Shown piece by piece: positions 36,124 to 45,129 of a stretch of DNA of 64,000 bases. The DNA lies in assembly GCA_020634495.1 (NCBI GenBank), contig JACKBR010000016.1, positions 30,862-94,861 on the forward strand, in the 5' to 3' direction. This stretch comes from Ardenticatenaceae bacterium (lineage in GTDB: Bacteria > Chloroflexota > Anaerolineae > Promineifilales > Promineifilaceae). Numbering within the stretch: the stretch's first letter is position 1; each line of letters begins with the position of its first letter. The notes beneath the pieces were generated by a model. It did not search any database. It saw only the letters and a list, made by a program, of their open reading frames with translations, and had not been told where the DNA came from. The translations under genes were made by a program, and so were the position numbers.

Positions 36124-37224
36124 ATGAGCAATATTTACAACCCTGCCCATTTTGTTGACCAGGAACGCAAGTTTCTTGGCTTCCAAAAGCTACTGCGGCC
36201 CGAAACGCCGCAGGCGGTGATGCTCATCCAGGCGACGAAGGACATGGGTAAGACGTGGCTGACTGGGCGAATGCAGCATCACTGCCAGGAGCCTGCCGTT
36301 GATTTACCCGCCGTTTACGTCGATTTTCGCAATCCCAAGCAGGATCACCACGACTTTTTGGGGCTGGTGCGCCTCATCCGGCAGCAGATCAATCAGCCAG
36401 CTTACTTCAACCAGCTTAACGAGATTATCAACAGTTTTAGCGACGTGCCGGCAACGGCCGTTTCTGGCCTGGGTCTCTTGCGCCAAAACATCGTCAACAG
36501 CTTTGATCTGGATGAAATTCGCTCCCTGTGCATGGACATCACCATCAATTATGAAGAGCTGCGTGGCGAAACGCTTTCAGCCAGAGCAGGCTCGCTGGTG
36601 GCCTACTGCCAGCGTCGCCAACTGCTCACCCTGCTCATCAGCCGCTGTGCCGAACTGCGCCAAAAGCTTGATTGGTGGGATGGCCTGGATGCGTATCGAG
36701 AGGGAACGGCCGTCACCGAACAACCCACCAACGCCGCCATTACCGAAGACAGCATGGGCATCCTGCGCAGCGACAGCGCCGCCGACCAAACCCGCATCGA
36801 ACGCCATATCAACAACGCCTTCTTTGACGCGCTGGGCACGCTGCTGGCCGACCGCGCCTCGCTGGTATTGCTGTTCGACTCGTATGAAGCGATTAAGCCC
36901 GACGCCAAGCAGTGGCTGCGCCAGGAACTGCTCACCCGGCTGCGCGATGGCCAATTAAACAAGCTGGTCATCATCATCACCGGGCGCGAAACGCCTGACC
37001 TGAGCGATCTAAAAATGAGTAACCTGCTGGTGCAAACCAATTTAGAGCCATTCGACGAAGCCATTGTGCAGGAATATTTTGAAGAGCGACGCCAGGTGGC
37101 CCTGGGGCTGGATTGGCGCACGATTGTTGTAACCAGCGGCGGTATACCCGGTGCCCTGGCCATGATGGCCGACCACGCCATGGCCACCACCAGCGCCGAC
37201 GATGACTTTTTCAGCGACCTGTGA
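36124..37224 (+). CDS. P-loop NTPase with degenerate Walker A (STAND/AAA-like)
   Basis: This 366-residue protein starts with NPAHFVDQERKFLGFQKLL, typical of AAA/STAND ATPases. The P-loop reads QATKDMGKTWL near 40-50, keeping GKT but losing the first glycines. Walker B is LVLLFDSYEA near 245, then an arginine-finger-like ITGRE near 290 and a C-terminal winged-helix-like segment (VTSGGIPGALAMM). The next gene, 70 bp downstream on the same strand, encodes a very large TPR membrane protein beginning with a winged-helix-like segment. Together they look like one STAND protein split in two. A signalling role is inferred. No ribosome-binding site is evident. Confidence 0.7.
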   Translation: MSNIYNPAHFVDQERKFLGFQKLLRPETPQAVMLIQATKDMGKTWLTGRMQHHCQEPAVDLPAVYVDFRNPKQDHHDFLGLVRLIRQQINQPAYFNQLNEIINSFSDVPATAVSGLGLLRQNIVNSFDLDEIRSLCMDITINYEELRGETLSARAGSLVAYCQRRQLLTLLISRCAELRQKLDWWDGLDAYREGTAVTEQPTNAAITEDSMGILRSDSAADQTRIERHINNAFFDALGTLLADRASLVLLFDSYEAIKPDAKQWLRQELLTRLRDGQLNKLVIIITGRETPDLSDLKMSNLLVQTNLEPFDEAIVQEYFEERRQVALGLDWRTIVVTSGGIPGALAMMADHAMATTSADDDFFSDL

Positions 37225-37225
37225 G

Positions 37226-37288
37226 CCACAGAGAACACAGAGAAAAGAGAGATTTTACTCTTAAACCTCTGTGCCCTCTGTGGCCAAA
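37226..37288. repeat. GCCACAGAGAACACAGAG...CTCTGTGGC spacer repeat
   Basis: GAGCCACAGAGAACACAGAG is inverted as CCTCTGTGCCCTCTGTGGCC around an AT-rich centre. It sits between the NTPase and the TPR-protein gene and might affect read-through. Confidence 0.75.
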
Positions 37289-37294
37289 TCAACT

Positions 37295-40200
37295 ATGAAC
37301 AACGACGTTACCGCCACAACCGCAACCTATTTGGAACGCATTCTGGACGAAGTGCATCCGCTGATGGCCGAGGCGCTGTACCTGGCTGCCGTACCGGTTT
37401 GGTTTAACGCGGATTTATTTGCCGCCATGCGCCAGACGGAAGACGGCCGTAACGAAGGACTCATCGAACGCCTGCTGCGCTACTCCTTTTTGCGCACCCT
37501 GCCCGCCGCTGAAAATGAAGCCGACACCTACACCATCCGCCCCGATGAACGGCTCTTCTTGCAGCGTCGCTGGATTGCCCGCGACCGCACCGCCTACCTT
37601 ACCGCCCACCAACGCGCCCTGGCTTACTGGGAAACCAATCCCGACGCCAATCCCAGCCGCCAGCGCCGCCTAATTTTGTATCACCTGCTGTTTGTCGATC
37701 AGACTTTGGGCATCAACTACCTCATCGACAGCTTCCGCGCCTACCAAAAAGAGCGACAAATCTCCGAGATTGAACGGCTGCTAGACACGGTGACCGATGC
37801 CCGTTTTTATCTGGTCATGCTCAAAGAAGATTTAACGCTGCTGGACGACCTGCTGCGCCACATGTGGGCCAGAGTCAACCAGATGCGCGGTCTGTGGCAG
37901 AACAGCCTGGAAACGTTGGCCGAGCTGCGAGCCAAGCCAGATTTGTCGCCGCTGCTGCTGCCCTACGTCACACGCGCCTATGGTGAATCGCTGGCGCAGG
38001 TGGGCCAATTTGTAGAGGCGATAGAGGCGTATCAGCAGGCGCTGACCTTGTTCGAGGCGGAAGAAGAGCGGCTGGTGGTGGGGGAAACGGCCGTTTCTAA
38101 CCAACCAGAAGCCGTCAGCAGCGCCACAGACCAAAACCGCATCAAAATTGAACGCGCCTACACCAAGCTGGCCCTGGGAGATGCTTATGTTGGCCTGGCA
38201 GGCACCACCCGCGAGCACGATCCGCTAACCATGCCAGAGCCAACCAACTTCTTGCACCGGCTGCGCGATTTTGCCATTTTTCTGCTCTCGCTGCCGCTGC
38301 TGTTTTACATGAGCTTCTACCTGGGACGGCGCGTCTGGCATCCGCGCTTCTGGCCAATTTTGCTCAATCTAGATTGGATTGTTACCCGCCTGTTTGTCAA
38401 CGGAGCCTACCAATATCAGCAGGCAGACAAGCTGCTGGAGCAGCACGGCGAACCTGCTGAAGGCGTGGCTGCCGATGAAAAGCTGGCCTACCTTTACCTG
38501 GGCCTGGATGACCACCAGCAGGCAGAAATGCTTTTCCGCCGCTTGCTGGCTGAAGAAGATGCCCCTCTAGGCAGCTACCGGCGGCTGTCTGTGAATTTAG
38601 GTCTGGCAGAAGCGCTGCTAAACCAGGGAGAGCCAGAAGCGGCTCGCCATTATGCAGAGCTGACCCTGCCAGAGCTGCGCCAATATGAAGACGACACGCT
38701 GGAGGCTCATACGCGCTTGCTGCTGGGTGAAGCCCATTTAGGGCTGGCCACCACAGATGACAACGAAGTGCAAACCGCTATCCTCCAATTTGAACGTGCT
38801 TTGAGCCTGTACCAACAGCAAAACAACGCGCTGTGGGCCACAGAAATTGCGGACCGGCTGCTGGCTATTACGCAAGATGAACGCCTGGATGAAAATCAGC
38901 AGGAGGCGGCGCGGCGGGTGGCTACGGCCGTTTCTGAATACACCTACCCTATCCGCTACCGCCATCCCGCCACGGTGCTCTTTCGACGAGCCGTTTTTAT
39001 ATTGCTTTCTATCGTTATTTTTGTGCTGCCCCTTTATAGCATTCGGCTAGACACAGGCAGCCTGGTTTCACCCGCCATCACCTTCCAGGGACGAGAGTTT
39101 GTTTTGTGGCCAGGGCTTATCATCGAGGAGGTGGACGCCACCCAGGGCAGCCCAGATGCCGAGATTGCGCCAGAGACACCTGCCGTTGGCAATACGGCCG
39201 CTCCCCTACTTTTTCGCCCCGATGTGGCCGATGATGGCAGCCGAAAGGTGGAAATTGGGCTGGGCGGGCTGGCCGTCAATGCCATCCCATCCACCGATAC
39301 GGGCGTCGCGCTCCAGGTAGGAGTGGCCTTGCTGCTGGGCTATGTGCTGCTCTCAACAGGCATCGGCATTGCGGCGCTTGTTTTTACCCCGCTCAGCACC
39401 TTGCAGCGGGCGGGCAGCGGGCGGGTAAGGCTGAATAACCACGGCTTGCGCGTGAATAACACGCAAATTGCCTGGCAGGACGTCACCAAAATGGTGCTGG
39501 CCGATCTTAAACTCATCCGCGAACCGCTGGCCGACGACTCTGCATTTGCCCTAAACACAGATTCTGTCCAGGTGATGGTGCCCGGAAACACAGCCCACTA
39601 CGAGATTGTGCGCCAGCGCACCGCCCATTACCTGCCCACCACGCTGCCCCAGCAAGATCGGAGCTATCGCCTGGTGTACAGCCGGATGGGTTTTTGGTAC
39701 ATCGGCACGGTTGTCGCCCTGACCGTGCTGGCCCTGCTTGGCAGTCGCTTCCCCACGCTGCTCAATTTTGATTTTCCCGGCACGCCCTACAGCCTGGCAG
39801 ATTTGTACCCGTATCTTTATTTGGGTCTATTTGTGCCGCCGCTGTGGGCATTTGTGTTACGGCCGTTGCAAATTCGGCATCAAATGTACCAGCACAGCCA
39901 CCTGGCCTGGTGGGTTGGCCTGGCTGGGGTGCTGCTGCTCATCCTGCGGCTTGGCTCCCTCTTCTTCCCCTGGTTTACGCTGCCCGATATTTACCCCTCG
40001 CTGGGAATTTTGCTGATGATTGGCGGGGCAACCCGCGCCTTTTGGCGGACACAGCTTTGGCCGCACAAACCAGGAACCTATGCTACCTGGCTGCGCCTAA
40101 CCTCACTGGTCATTGCCCTGTTTACCCTGTTTGTTATGGGCAGCCACCTGCTGCGCGAAGTAACCAGCTATCATTTTTTGATTGTGGGCAACAGCTGGCG

Positions 40201-42565
40201 TGACCGCTCATTGCAAGAGCCTGAACAGGAAACGGCCGTTATGCTTAGCAAAAATGCACTGGCCGCATACAATCAATCCATCCAGATCACCGCAATAAAA
40301 ATCTTGGGAGTGGTAGATACCCAGGCGGCCGTAGAACTGCTTGGCCCCATTCTGCGCCCCACCCAATCTGTCTGGTACCAGGCGCTCTCCAACCGGGCCG
40401 CCACCTACATGCAGTTGGGCGATTTTGATGCGGCTCTGGCCGATTACGATCAGCTGGTAGCCTTTGCCAACAGCACAGAACTGCTGGCCAGCCGCAATCT
40501 GGCACGCCTGGGCGAAAGCACCCAGGCAGATGAAGATGAACCTGATTTCCAAACCATTCTTAAAGAACAAGGGCAGCTCATAGCGACCCGGCCAAACAAT
40601 GCCTATTACCGCATGTGGCGCGGCGTAACCTACCATATTTTGGGGGATGCCGTGGCCTCTGAAGCAAACTATCGGGCAGCGTTGGAGATTACTGGGGAGC
40701 AGGCGCTGGACCTGCAAAGCGAGGTGCAGGCCTGGACCGGCTTAGGCTGGCTGGCCTACAGCCAGAATCAATTTGAGGCAGCGTTAGAGCGTTTTGATAC
40801 GGCCGTTAATCTCGACAAAAATTCCGATGAGGCCTACCTGGGGCTGGGCTTTAGCTACTACTCCCTACGCCAATACGACAAAGCGTTGGAAGCCTGGGAA
40901 GAAACGGCCAAACTCGTCCCAGACGAACCCAGCATTTACCTCTCGCTGGGCACACTACACTGGCGGCTGGGCACCCTGCAAGCGGGCGAAGAAGCTTTAA
41001 CCCAAGACCGCTGCGCCGACACAACCTTAACCGAGGCTCAACAGCTGGCCTCAGCCGCCGAACTGCAACTGGCCATCGAAAACTTCCAAACAGCCCTCAA
41101 ACTTCCGGGGCGCGATCCGGCCGACGAGGCCGATACTTACCAATGGCTGGCCCAGGTTCAATATTTGTTGCGCAATTGCCCTGGCTACGATCTGGTAGAC
41201 GTCCTCAACCAAACTATCGACAGCTACAGCAAGGCCATTGAGCTAAATCCAGACGAAGCGCGTTACTGGCATGTCCGGGGGCGCATTGCCTACGCGATCT
41301 GGCTAAATTTACCCGCAGACACCGGCCCCTCCGCCCGCATCTGGCTGTTCGACGCCCTGGACGACACGAGCATGGCCCTGGCGCTAGACCCCAATGATTT
41401 AGGCGACTATTCACCGAATCGCTGGTGGGCGATCATCTACCCTCGCGCCGTGGATGGCTCCCTGGCCCAGGGCGACAAACGTTTTGCCAATGAAGAATAC
41501 GATGTGGCGTTGGGCTATTATGAACTGGTGGCCGCCCGCGCCCCAGAAGTGGTGCCAGCCCCATTTAAAGCCGGGCTGGCTGCGGCGGCGCTGGGCGATT
41601 TTGCTCAGGCAGAAATGTGGTACCTGGAAGGAATTGCACGGGCCGAGGCGGCCAACGATGGCGCAGCCGTGCTGCTGGCCCAGGCTGACCTCATCCAGTT
41701 TGCCAACCGCACAAGCACGGATGTAACGGCGCTGCTGGCCCTGCTGCGCCGTACCGATTTGGAGGTTGATCCGGCCAGTATTCAAGATGCAGCAACGGCC
41801 TTTGCTTTGGCGCAGGTGGCTTTGTTAGACGGCCGTTACCAAAGAGCGGCTCAATTGGGCAATTTAGGCCTTGAATTGGCAGTGGTGGCAGAAGACATTG
41901 TGGCCGTGCGGAATGCGGGTTCGACACTGGCAGCTTACCAATTAAGCTACCCCACTGTAGCCCTGCAAAATATTTACTGGCCGTTGTTTGCTGGCTTGCA
42001 AGAACCCGCCACCGAGCTGGAACGCCTAGATTTGTACTGGCGCTACCGGGCGGAATTTGGCTTCCGCTTTGTGCAAAATATGTTCACGGCTCAGCCCGGC
42101 TGGGAAAACAACGCTGCCCGCATCTACAGCCAAATCATTGCCGACGTGGAGCGTGCCTACGAACTAAATCCCGAAGAGCACCAAACCTGGCGCGACTTCT
42201 TTGTGGATGCAAATTTAGGCTGGCACTACCTGCGGCGCGGCGACACGCGCTACGCTGAGGAAAGCTACCAGGAAGCCTTGGCTGACTATTTGCAAGCCAC
42301 CCAGCTCATCCAGCCCGCCAGCGAAAACGCGCTGAACGACCTCACCGAGGCGGTTTTCAAAGTGGGGCGAACGGCGCTGCGCCTGGAACAATTCCAACTG
42401 GCAGAAGAGGCGTACGACGCGGGCATTATCCTGCTGCGGCGCTATGAGGGCAACGAGTCCCAGCTGGGCCGCGCCCGCCTCGATCTAGAAAATCTGCTGG
42501 CTGAACTGCCGGAGCTGGCTCCTTTTGGCGGGGCCATTTTGGAGGATTTGGATGAAGCGGAATAA
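37295..42565 (+). CDS. Giant TPR membrane protein (1756 residues)
   Basis: The N-terminus (about 1-320) is helical, with winged-helix-like (LIERLLRYSFLRTL) and TPR units. Membrane segments follow at about 326-346, 562-582, 675-698 and five more between 799 and 952, with a soluble PH-like patch (about 709-785, NNHGLRVNNTQIAWQDVTKMVL) between them. From about 985 to 1700 there is a long run of TPR units. The TPR arrays before and after the membrane block suggest a scaffold. ATG at 37295 was chosen; a GTG at 37271 lies inside the spacer repeat. The adjacent NTPase probably acts with it. I do not recognise a named family for the whole architecture. Confidence 0.75.
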   Translation: MNNDVTATTATYLERILDEVHPLMAEALYLAAVPVWFNADLFAAMRQTEDGRNEGLIERLLRYSFLRTLPAAENEADTYTIRPDERLFLQRRWIARDRTAYLTAHQRALAYWETNPDANPSRQRRLILYHLLFVDQTLGINYLIDSFRAYQKERQISEIERLLDTVTDARFYLVMLKEDLTLLDDLLRHMWARVNQMRGLWQNSLETLAELRAKPDLSPLLLPYVTRAYGESLAQVGQFVEAIEAYQQALTLFEAEEERLVVGETAVSNQPEAVSSATDQNRIKIERAYTKLALGDAYVGLAGTTREHDPLTMPEPTNFLHRLRDFAIFLLSLPLLFYMSFYLGRRVWHPRFWPILLNLDWIVTRLFVNGAYQYQQADKLLEQHGEPAEGVAADEKLAYLYLGLDDHQQAEMLFRRLLAEEDAPLGSYRRLSVNLGLAEALLNQGEPEAARHYAELTLPELRQYEDDTLEAHTRLLLGEAHLGLATTDDNEVQTAILQFERALSLYQQQNNALWATEIADRLLAITQDERLDENQQEAARRVATAVSEYTYPIRYRHPATVLFRRAVFILLSIVIFVLPLYSIRLDTGSLVSPAITFQGREFVLWPGLIIEEVDATQGSPDAEIAPETPAVGNTAAPLLFRPDVADDGSRKVEIGLGGLAVNAIPSTDTGVALQVGVALLLGYVLLSTGIGIAALVFTPLSTLQRAGSGRVRLNNHGLRVNNTQIAWQDVTKMVLADLKLIREPLADDSAFALNTDSVQVMVPGNTAHYEIVRQRTAHYLPTTLPQQDRSYRLVYSRMGFWYIGTVVALTVLALLGSRFPTLLNFDFPGTPYSLADLYPYLYLGLFVPPLWAFVLRPLQIRHQMYQHSHLAWWVGLAGVLLLILRLGSLFFPWFTLPDIYPSLGILLMIGGATRAFWRTQLWPHKPGTYATWLRLTSLVIALFTLFVMGSHLLREVTSYHFLIVGNSWRDRSLQEPEQETAVMLSKNALAAYNQSIQITAIKILGVVDTQAAVELLGPILRPTQSVWYQALSNRAATYMQLGDFDAALADYDQLVAFANSTELLASRNLARLGESTQADEDEPDFQTILKEQGQLIATRPNNAYYRMWRGVTYHILGDAVASEANYRAALEITGEQALDLQSEVQAWTGLGWLAYSQNQFEAALERFDTAVNLDKNSDEAYLGLGFSYYSLRQYDKALEAWEETAKLVPDEPSIYLSLGTLHWRLGTLQAGEEALTQDRCADTTLTEAQQLASAAELQLAIENFQTALKLPGRDPADEADTYQWLAQVQYLLRNCPGYDLVDVLNQTIDSYSKAIELNPDEARYWHVRGRIAYAIWLNLPADTGPSARIWLFDALDDTSMALALDPNDLGDYSPNRWWAIIYPRAVDGSLAQGDKRFANEEYDVALGYYELVAARAPEVVPAPFKAGLAAAALGDFAQAEMWYLEGIARAEAANDGAAVLLAQADLIQFANRTSTDVTALLALLRRTDLEVDPASIQDAATAFALAQVALLDGRYQRAAQLGNLGLELAVVAEDIVAVRNAGSTLAAYQLSYPTVALQNIYWPLFAGLQEPATELERLDLYWRYRAEFGFRFVQNMFTAQPGWENNAARIYSQIIADVERAYELNPEEHQTWRDFFVDANLGWHYLRRGDTRYAEESYQEALADYLQATQLIQPASENALNDLTEAVFKVGRTALRLEQFQLAEEAYDAGIILLRRYEGNESQLGRARLDLENLLAELPELAPFGGAILEDLDEAE

Positions 42566-42662
42566 TTGTGAATAGTGAACAATTAACTGTGAATTGTTAA
42601 TGAAGAGCCAAACAAGACGCAGATCATTCACAATTCGCGATTCTCAACTCACCATTCACAAT
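42564..42662. repeat. ATTGTGAATAGTGA...TCACCATTCACAAT inverted spacer repeat
   Basis: The outer arms ATTGTGAATAGTGA (about 42564) and TCACCATTCACAAT (about 42649) are inverted with one mismatch, and further TTCACAATT words lie inside. The element fills the convergent spacer completely and could terminate both genes. Confidence 0.7.
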
Positions 42663-44275
42663 TACCCGTTATGCCCATTGGCTACGGGGATGATGAAGTG
42701 GAAGGTGGTGCCTTCGCGGTATTTGCTCTCGAACCAGATACGGCCGTCGTGGAGTTCTACTAAATTTTTGGTGATGTTTAGCCCCAGCCCGGTTCCGGGC
42801 GATTTTAAGGCGGCGTCGTCACTGCCCCGGAAGAATTTGCTGAAGATTGCTTTTTGCTCGTCGTCTTTAATGCCCAGACCCGTATCGGCTACGGAAACGT
42901 GGATCATGGGCTGAACTTCGGCGTCTTCGTTGACGCTGTTCATCTCTTCGGCGCAAATGGTGATACGGCCGTTTTCCGGCGTGTACTTGTAGGCATTGCT
43001 CACCAAATTGGTCAGAATTTGGGCCAGGCGCGTCCGGTCTGCCCAAACATCCGGCAAATTTTCCGGCACCGTCAGCACCAGCGTTTGCTGCTTTTCCTCA
43101 ATTTGCGCCCGCGTAGAGGAAGCCACTTCCTCAATAACCTCTGCCAGCTGAATTGGCTGCGTTTCCAGGTGCAGCTGGCCAGATTCCAGCCGCGAGACAT
43201 CGGTTAAATCGGTCACCAGGCGGCTCATCCGGTTTACATTGTTGCGGATGGTGTCTAAAAAGGTGGTCTGGGCTTCATTGATCGGGCCAAAATTACCAGA
43301 GAGCAGCAAATCGGCATAGCCCATGATGGACGTCATGGGAATTTTGAGTTCGTGGGAAACAAAGGAGACAAATTCGCTTTTCGCCTGATTGGCAACCTTC
43401 ATGGCCTCGACCAGCTGGGCATTGGCCAGGGCGATGGCCGCATGGTTGCCCAACCGCTGCAAAAAGTCCAGGTGCTCCAACTGCCATTGACCAGGTTGTG
43501 TACTCTCTAGCAGAAGCAGGGCGATAACGGCCGTTTCCCGGTAAAGCGGCAGCACAATTTCGCTTTGGGTACGGGCCAACAAGCCGCCCCCTGCCGTTTG
43601 GGCATCATAGGCTAACTCGCTGCCATTTAACGCTTGTTGGGCCACGGGAAGCTGATCTAGCAAAACGTAGGGAGAATCTTCATAAATTTCGTAGGTGTAC
43701 CCCTGCGCCGTAAGAACATGCAGCCGATCTCCATCTAGCACCCCCATCAGGCCCGCTTCGCCACCCACCTGCCGCAGCGCCCAATTGAGCGTAATTTCCA
43801 TCACTCGCCTCATGTCTAAAGTAGCATTCAGCTCTGCATCAATTTGTTGCAGCGTAGACATCTCTTGCAGGCGGTTTTGCTCTTTCTCAAAGAGCCGCTT
43901 CCGCGCCAGACAGGCATTAATGCGTGCGTTGAGCAGCGGCAAACTAAACGGTTTAGGCAAATAATCTTCTGCGCCTAGCTCAAGCCCTTTGATAACGCTT
44001 TCCGTATCATCAGCCGCAGAGATAATAATGGTGGGAACGTGACGCAATTTGGGGTCTTTTTTAAGAATGGGGAGTAACTCAAAGCCATCGAGGACTGGCA
44101 TCAGCACATCGAGCAAAATAATGTCGATGCAGTGAGCGGCCAGTTTATCAAGCGCGTCATGACCATCTTCCGCCTTTACCACAACGTGCCCCACACGTTC
44201 CAACCGCCGTGCCAATAGGTCACGATTGATCTCGTTATCATCTATAACCAGGATGTGTGCGGCGTTGTCTGTCAT
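42662..44275 (-). CDS. REC-GAF-histidine kinase (response-regulator hybrid)
   Basis: This 537-residue soluble protein starts with a receiver domain (HILVIDDNEINR, Asp in ILLDVLMPVLDG, LPKPF), then a GAF domain (about 165-290), HisKA with FVSHELKIPMTSIMGYADLL near 310 and an HATPase domain with NLVSNAYKYT and GTGLGLNITKNLV. The receiver-first order means it is probably phosphorylated by another kinase and then modulates its own output. It follows a single-domain response regulator by 23 bp on the same strand. Both probably belong to one phosphorelay. No membrane segment is present. Confidence 0.92.
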   Translation of the reverse strand: MTDNAAHILVIDDNEINRDLLARRLERVGHVVVKAEDGHDALDKLAAHCIDIILLDVLMPVLDGFELLPILKKDPKLRHVPTIIISAADDTESVIKGLELGAEDYLPKPFSLPLLNARINACLARKRLFEKEQNRLQEMSTLQQIDAELNATLDMRRVMEITLNWALRQVGGEAGLMGVLDGDRLHVLTAQGYTYEIYEDSPYVLLDQLPVAQQALNGSELAYDAQTAGGGLLARTQSEIVLPLYRETAVIALLLLESTQPGQWQLEHLDFLQRLGNHAAIALANAQLVEAMKVANQAKSEFVSFVSHELKIPMTSIMGYADLLLSGNFGPINEAQTTFLDTIRNNVNRMSRLVTDLTDVSRLESGQLHLETQPIQLAEVIEEVASSTRAQIEEKQQTLVLTVPENLPDVWADRTRLAQILTNLVSNAYKYTPENGRITICAEEMNSVNEDAEVQPMIHVSVADTGLGIKDDEQKAIFSKFFRGSDDAALKSPGTGLGLNITKNLVELHDGRIWFESKYREGTTFHFIIPVANGHNG

Positions 44276-44298
44276 GATTTACGGATGCAGGCGAATCA

Positions 44299-44697
44299 TC
44301 ACTCTATCAGGTTGGCTGAACGATTGAGTAACATTTCAATTTTGGTAAAAAGCTGGGCAAACTGAATGGGCTTGGTCATGAAGGCATCGCAGCCCGCATC
44401 AAAACAGCGGCGCAAATCTTTTGAGGTGGATTGGGCAGTTAGGGCGATGATGGGGATGCTGCTGGTTTCTCGTCTGGCTTTTAGGCGGCGGGTGGCTTCC
44501 CACCCTGTGATGTTTGGCAGCCGCATGTCCATCAAAATAATGCCTGGCTGCTTTTCTGTCGCAGCACGCACGCCTTCCAGCCCGTCTTCGGCGCTAAGCA
44601 CGTCGTACCCTTCGTCAACCAAGTTTAACTCAATAATGCCCCGGATAACTGGATCATCTTCTACAATCAGAATCGTGCTTTGCGTATTTAATGACAT
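44299..44697 (-). CDS. Single-domain response regulator (CheY-like)
   Basis: This 132-residue receiver domain has acidic residues in ILIVEDDP, phospho-acceptor Asp in IILMDMRLPNITG, Thr in IALTAQS and Lys in FMTKPI. There is no output domain. GAGGG is just before the ATG. It is the first gene of a two-gene unit with the REC-GAF-kinase and probably shuttles phosphate. Confidence 0.92.
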   Translation of the reverse strand: MSLNTQSTILIVEDDPVIRGIIELNLVDEGYDVLSAEDGLEGVRAATEKQPGIILMDMRLPNITGWEATRRLKARRETSSIPIIALTAQSTSKDLRRCFDAGCDAFMTKPIQFAQLFTKIEMLLNRSANLIE

Positions 44698-45037
44698 TTG
44701 CCCTCTGCGATTTTGCCCTGCCTAACGCTATGCCTGTTATCTTTTTTGGTTAGTGGTCAGGAACGGCCGTTTCCTTCAACATAGTCTCTTTTACTGAACC
44801 ATCATCTGACAATGGGGATACTTGATGCCCAGGGCACAGCCGTTCTGTGGTGCAAGTTTGTGGTTTGCTCAAGTAAGAGCGTCTTTCTCCGGTTAATTTA
44901 AGTGTAAGCAGCAATATTTCAAATTGTCTTATGGTTATTGGGGCAGTATAGCACAGGAGAAGACGGCCGTTTCCCTTTACAATTTAATTTTTACTGACTG
45001 TTCACAGGGGAATTGGTACCAGGAGTGTGGAGAGTAA

Positions 45038-45124
45038 AAAGTGATAAGTGAAAAGTGGACTTATAACTTTTTACTTATCACTTATCACTTATCACTTCTT
45101 ACTTCTTACTTCTTACTTTTCACT
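45038..45124. repeat. AAGTGATAAGTGAAAAGTGG / ACTTATCACTTATC word repeat
   Basis: GTGATAAGTGAAAAGTGGAC is inverted as TTACTTATCACTTATC, then ATCACTTCTTACTTC units continue. The remainder of the 432-bp spacer 44698-45129 holds ACGGCCGT at 44762 and 44963 and no visible gene or RNA. Confidence 0.75.
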
Positions 45125-45129
45125 ATCTT

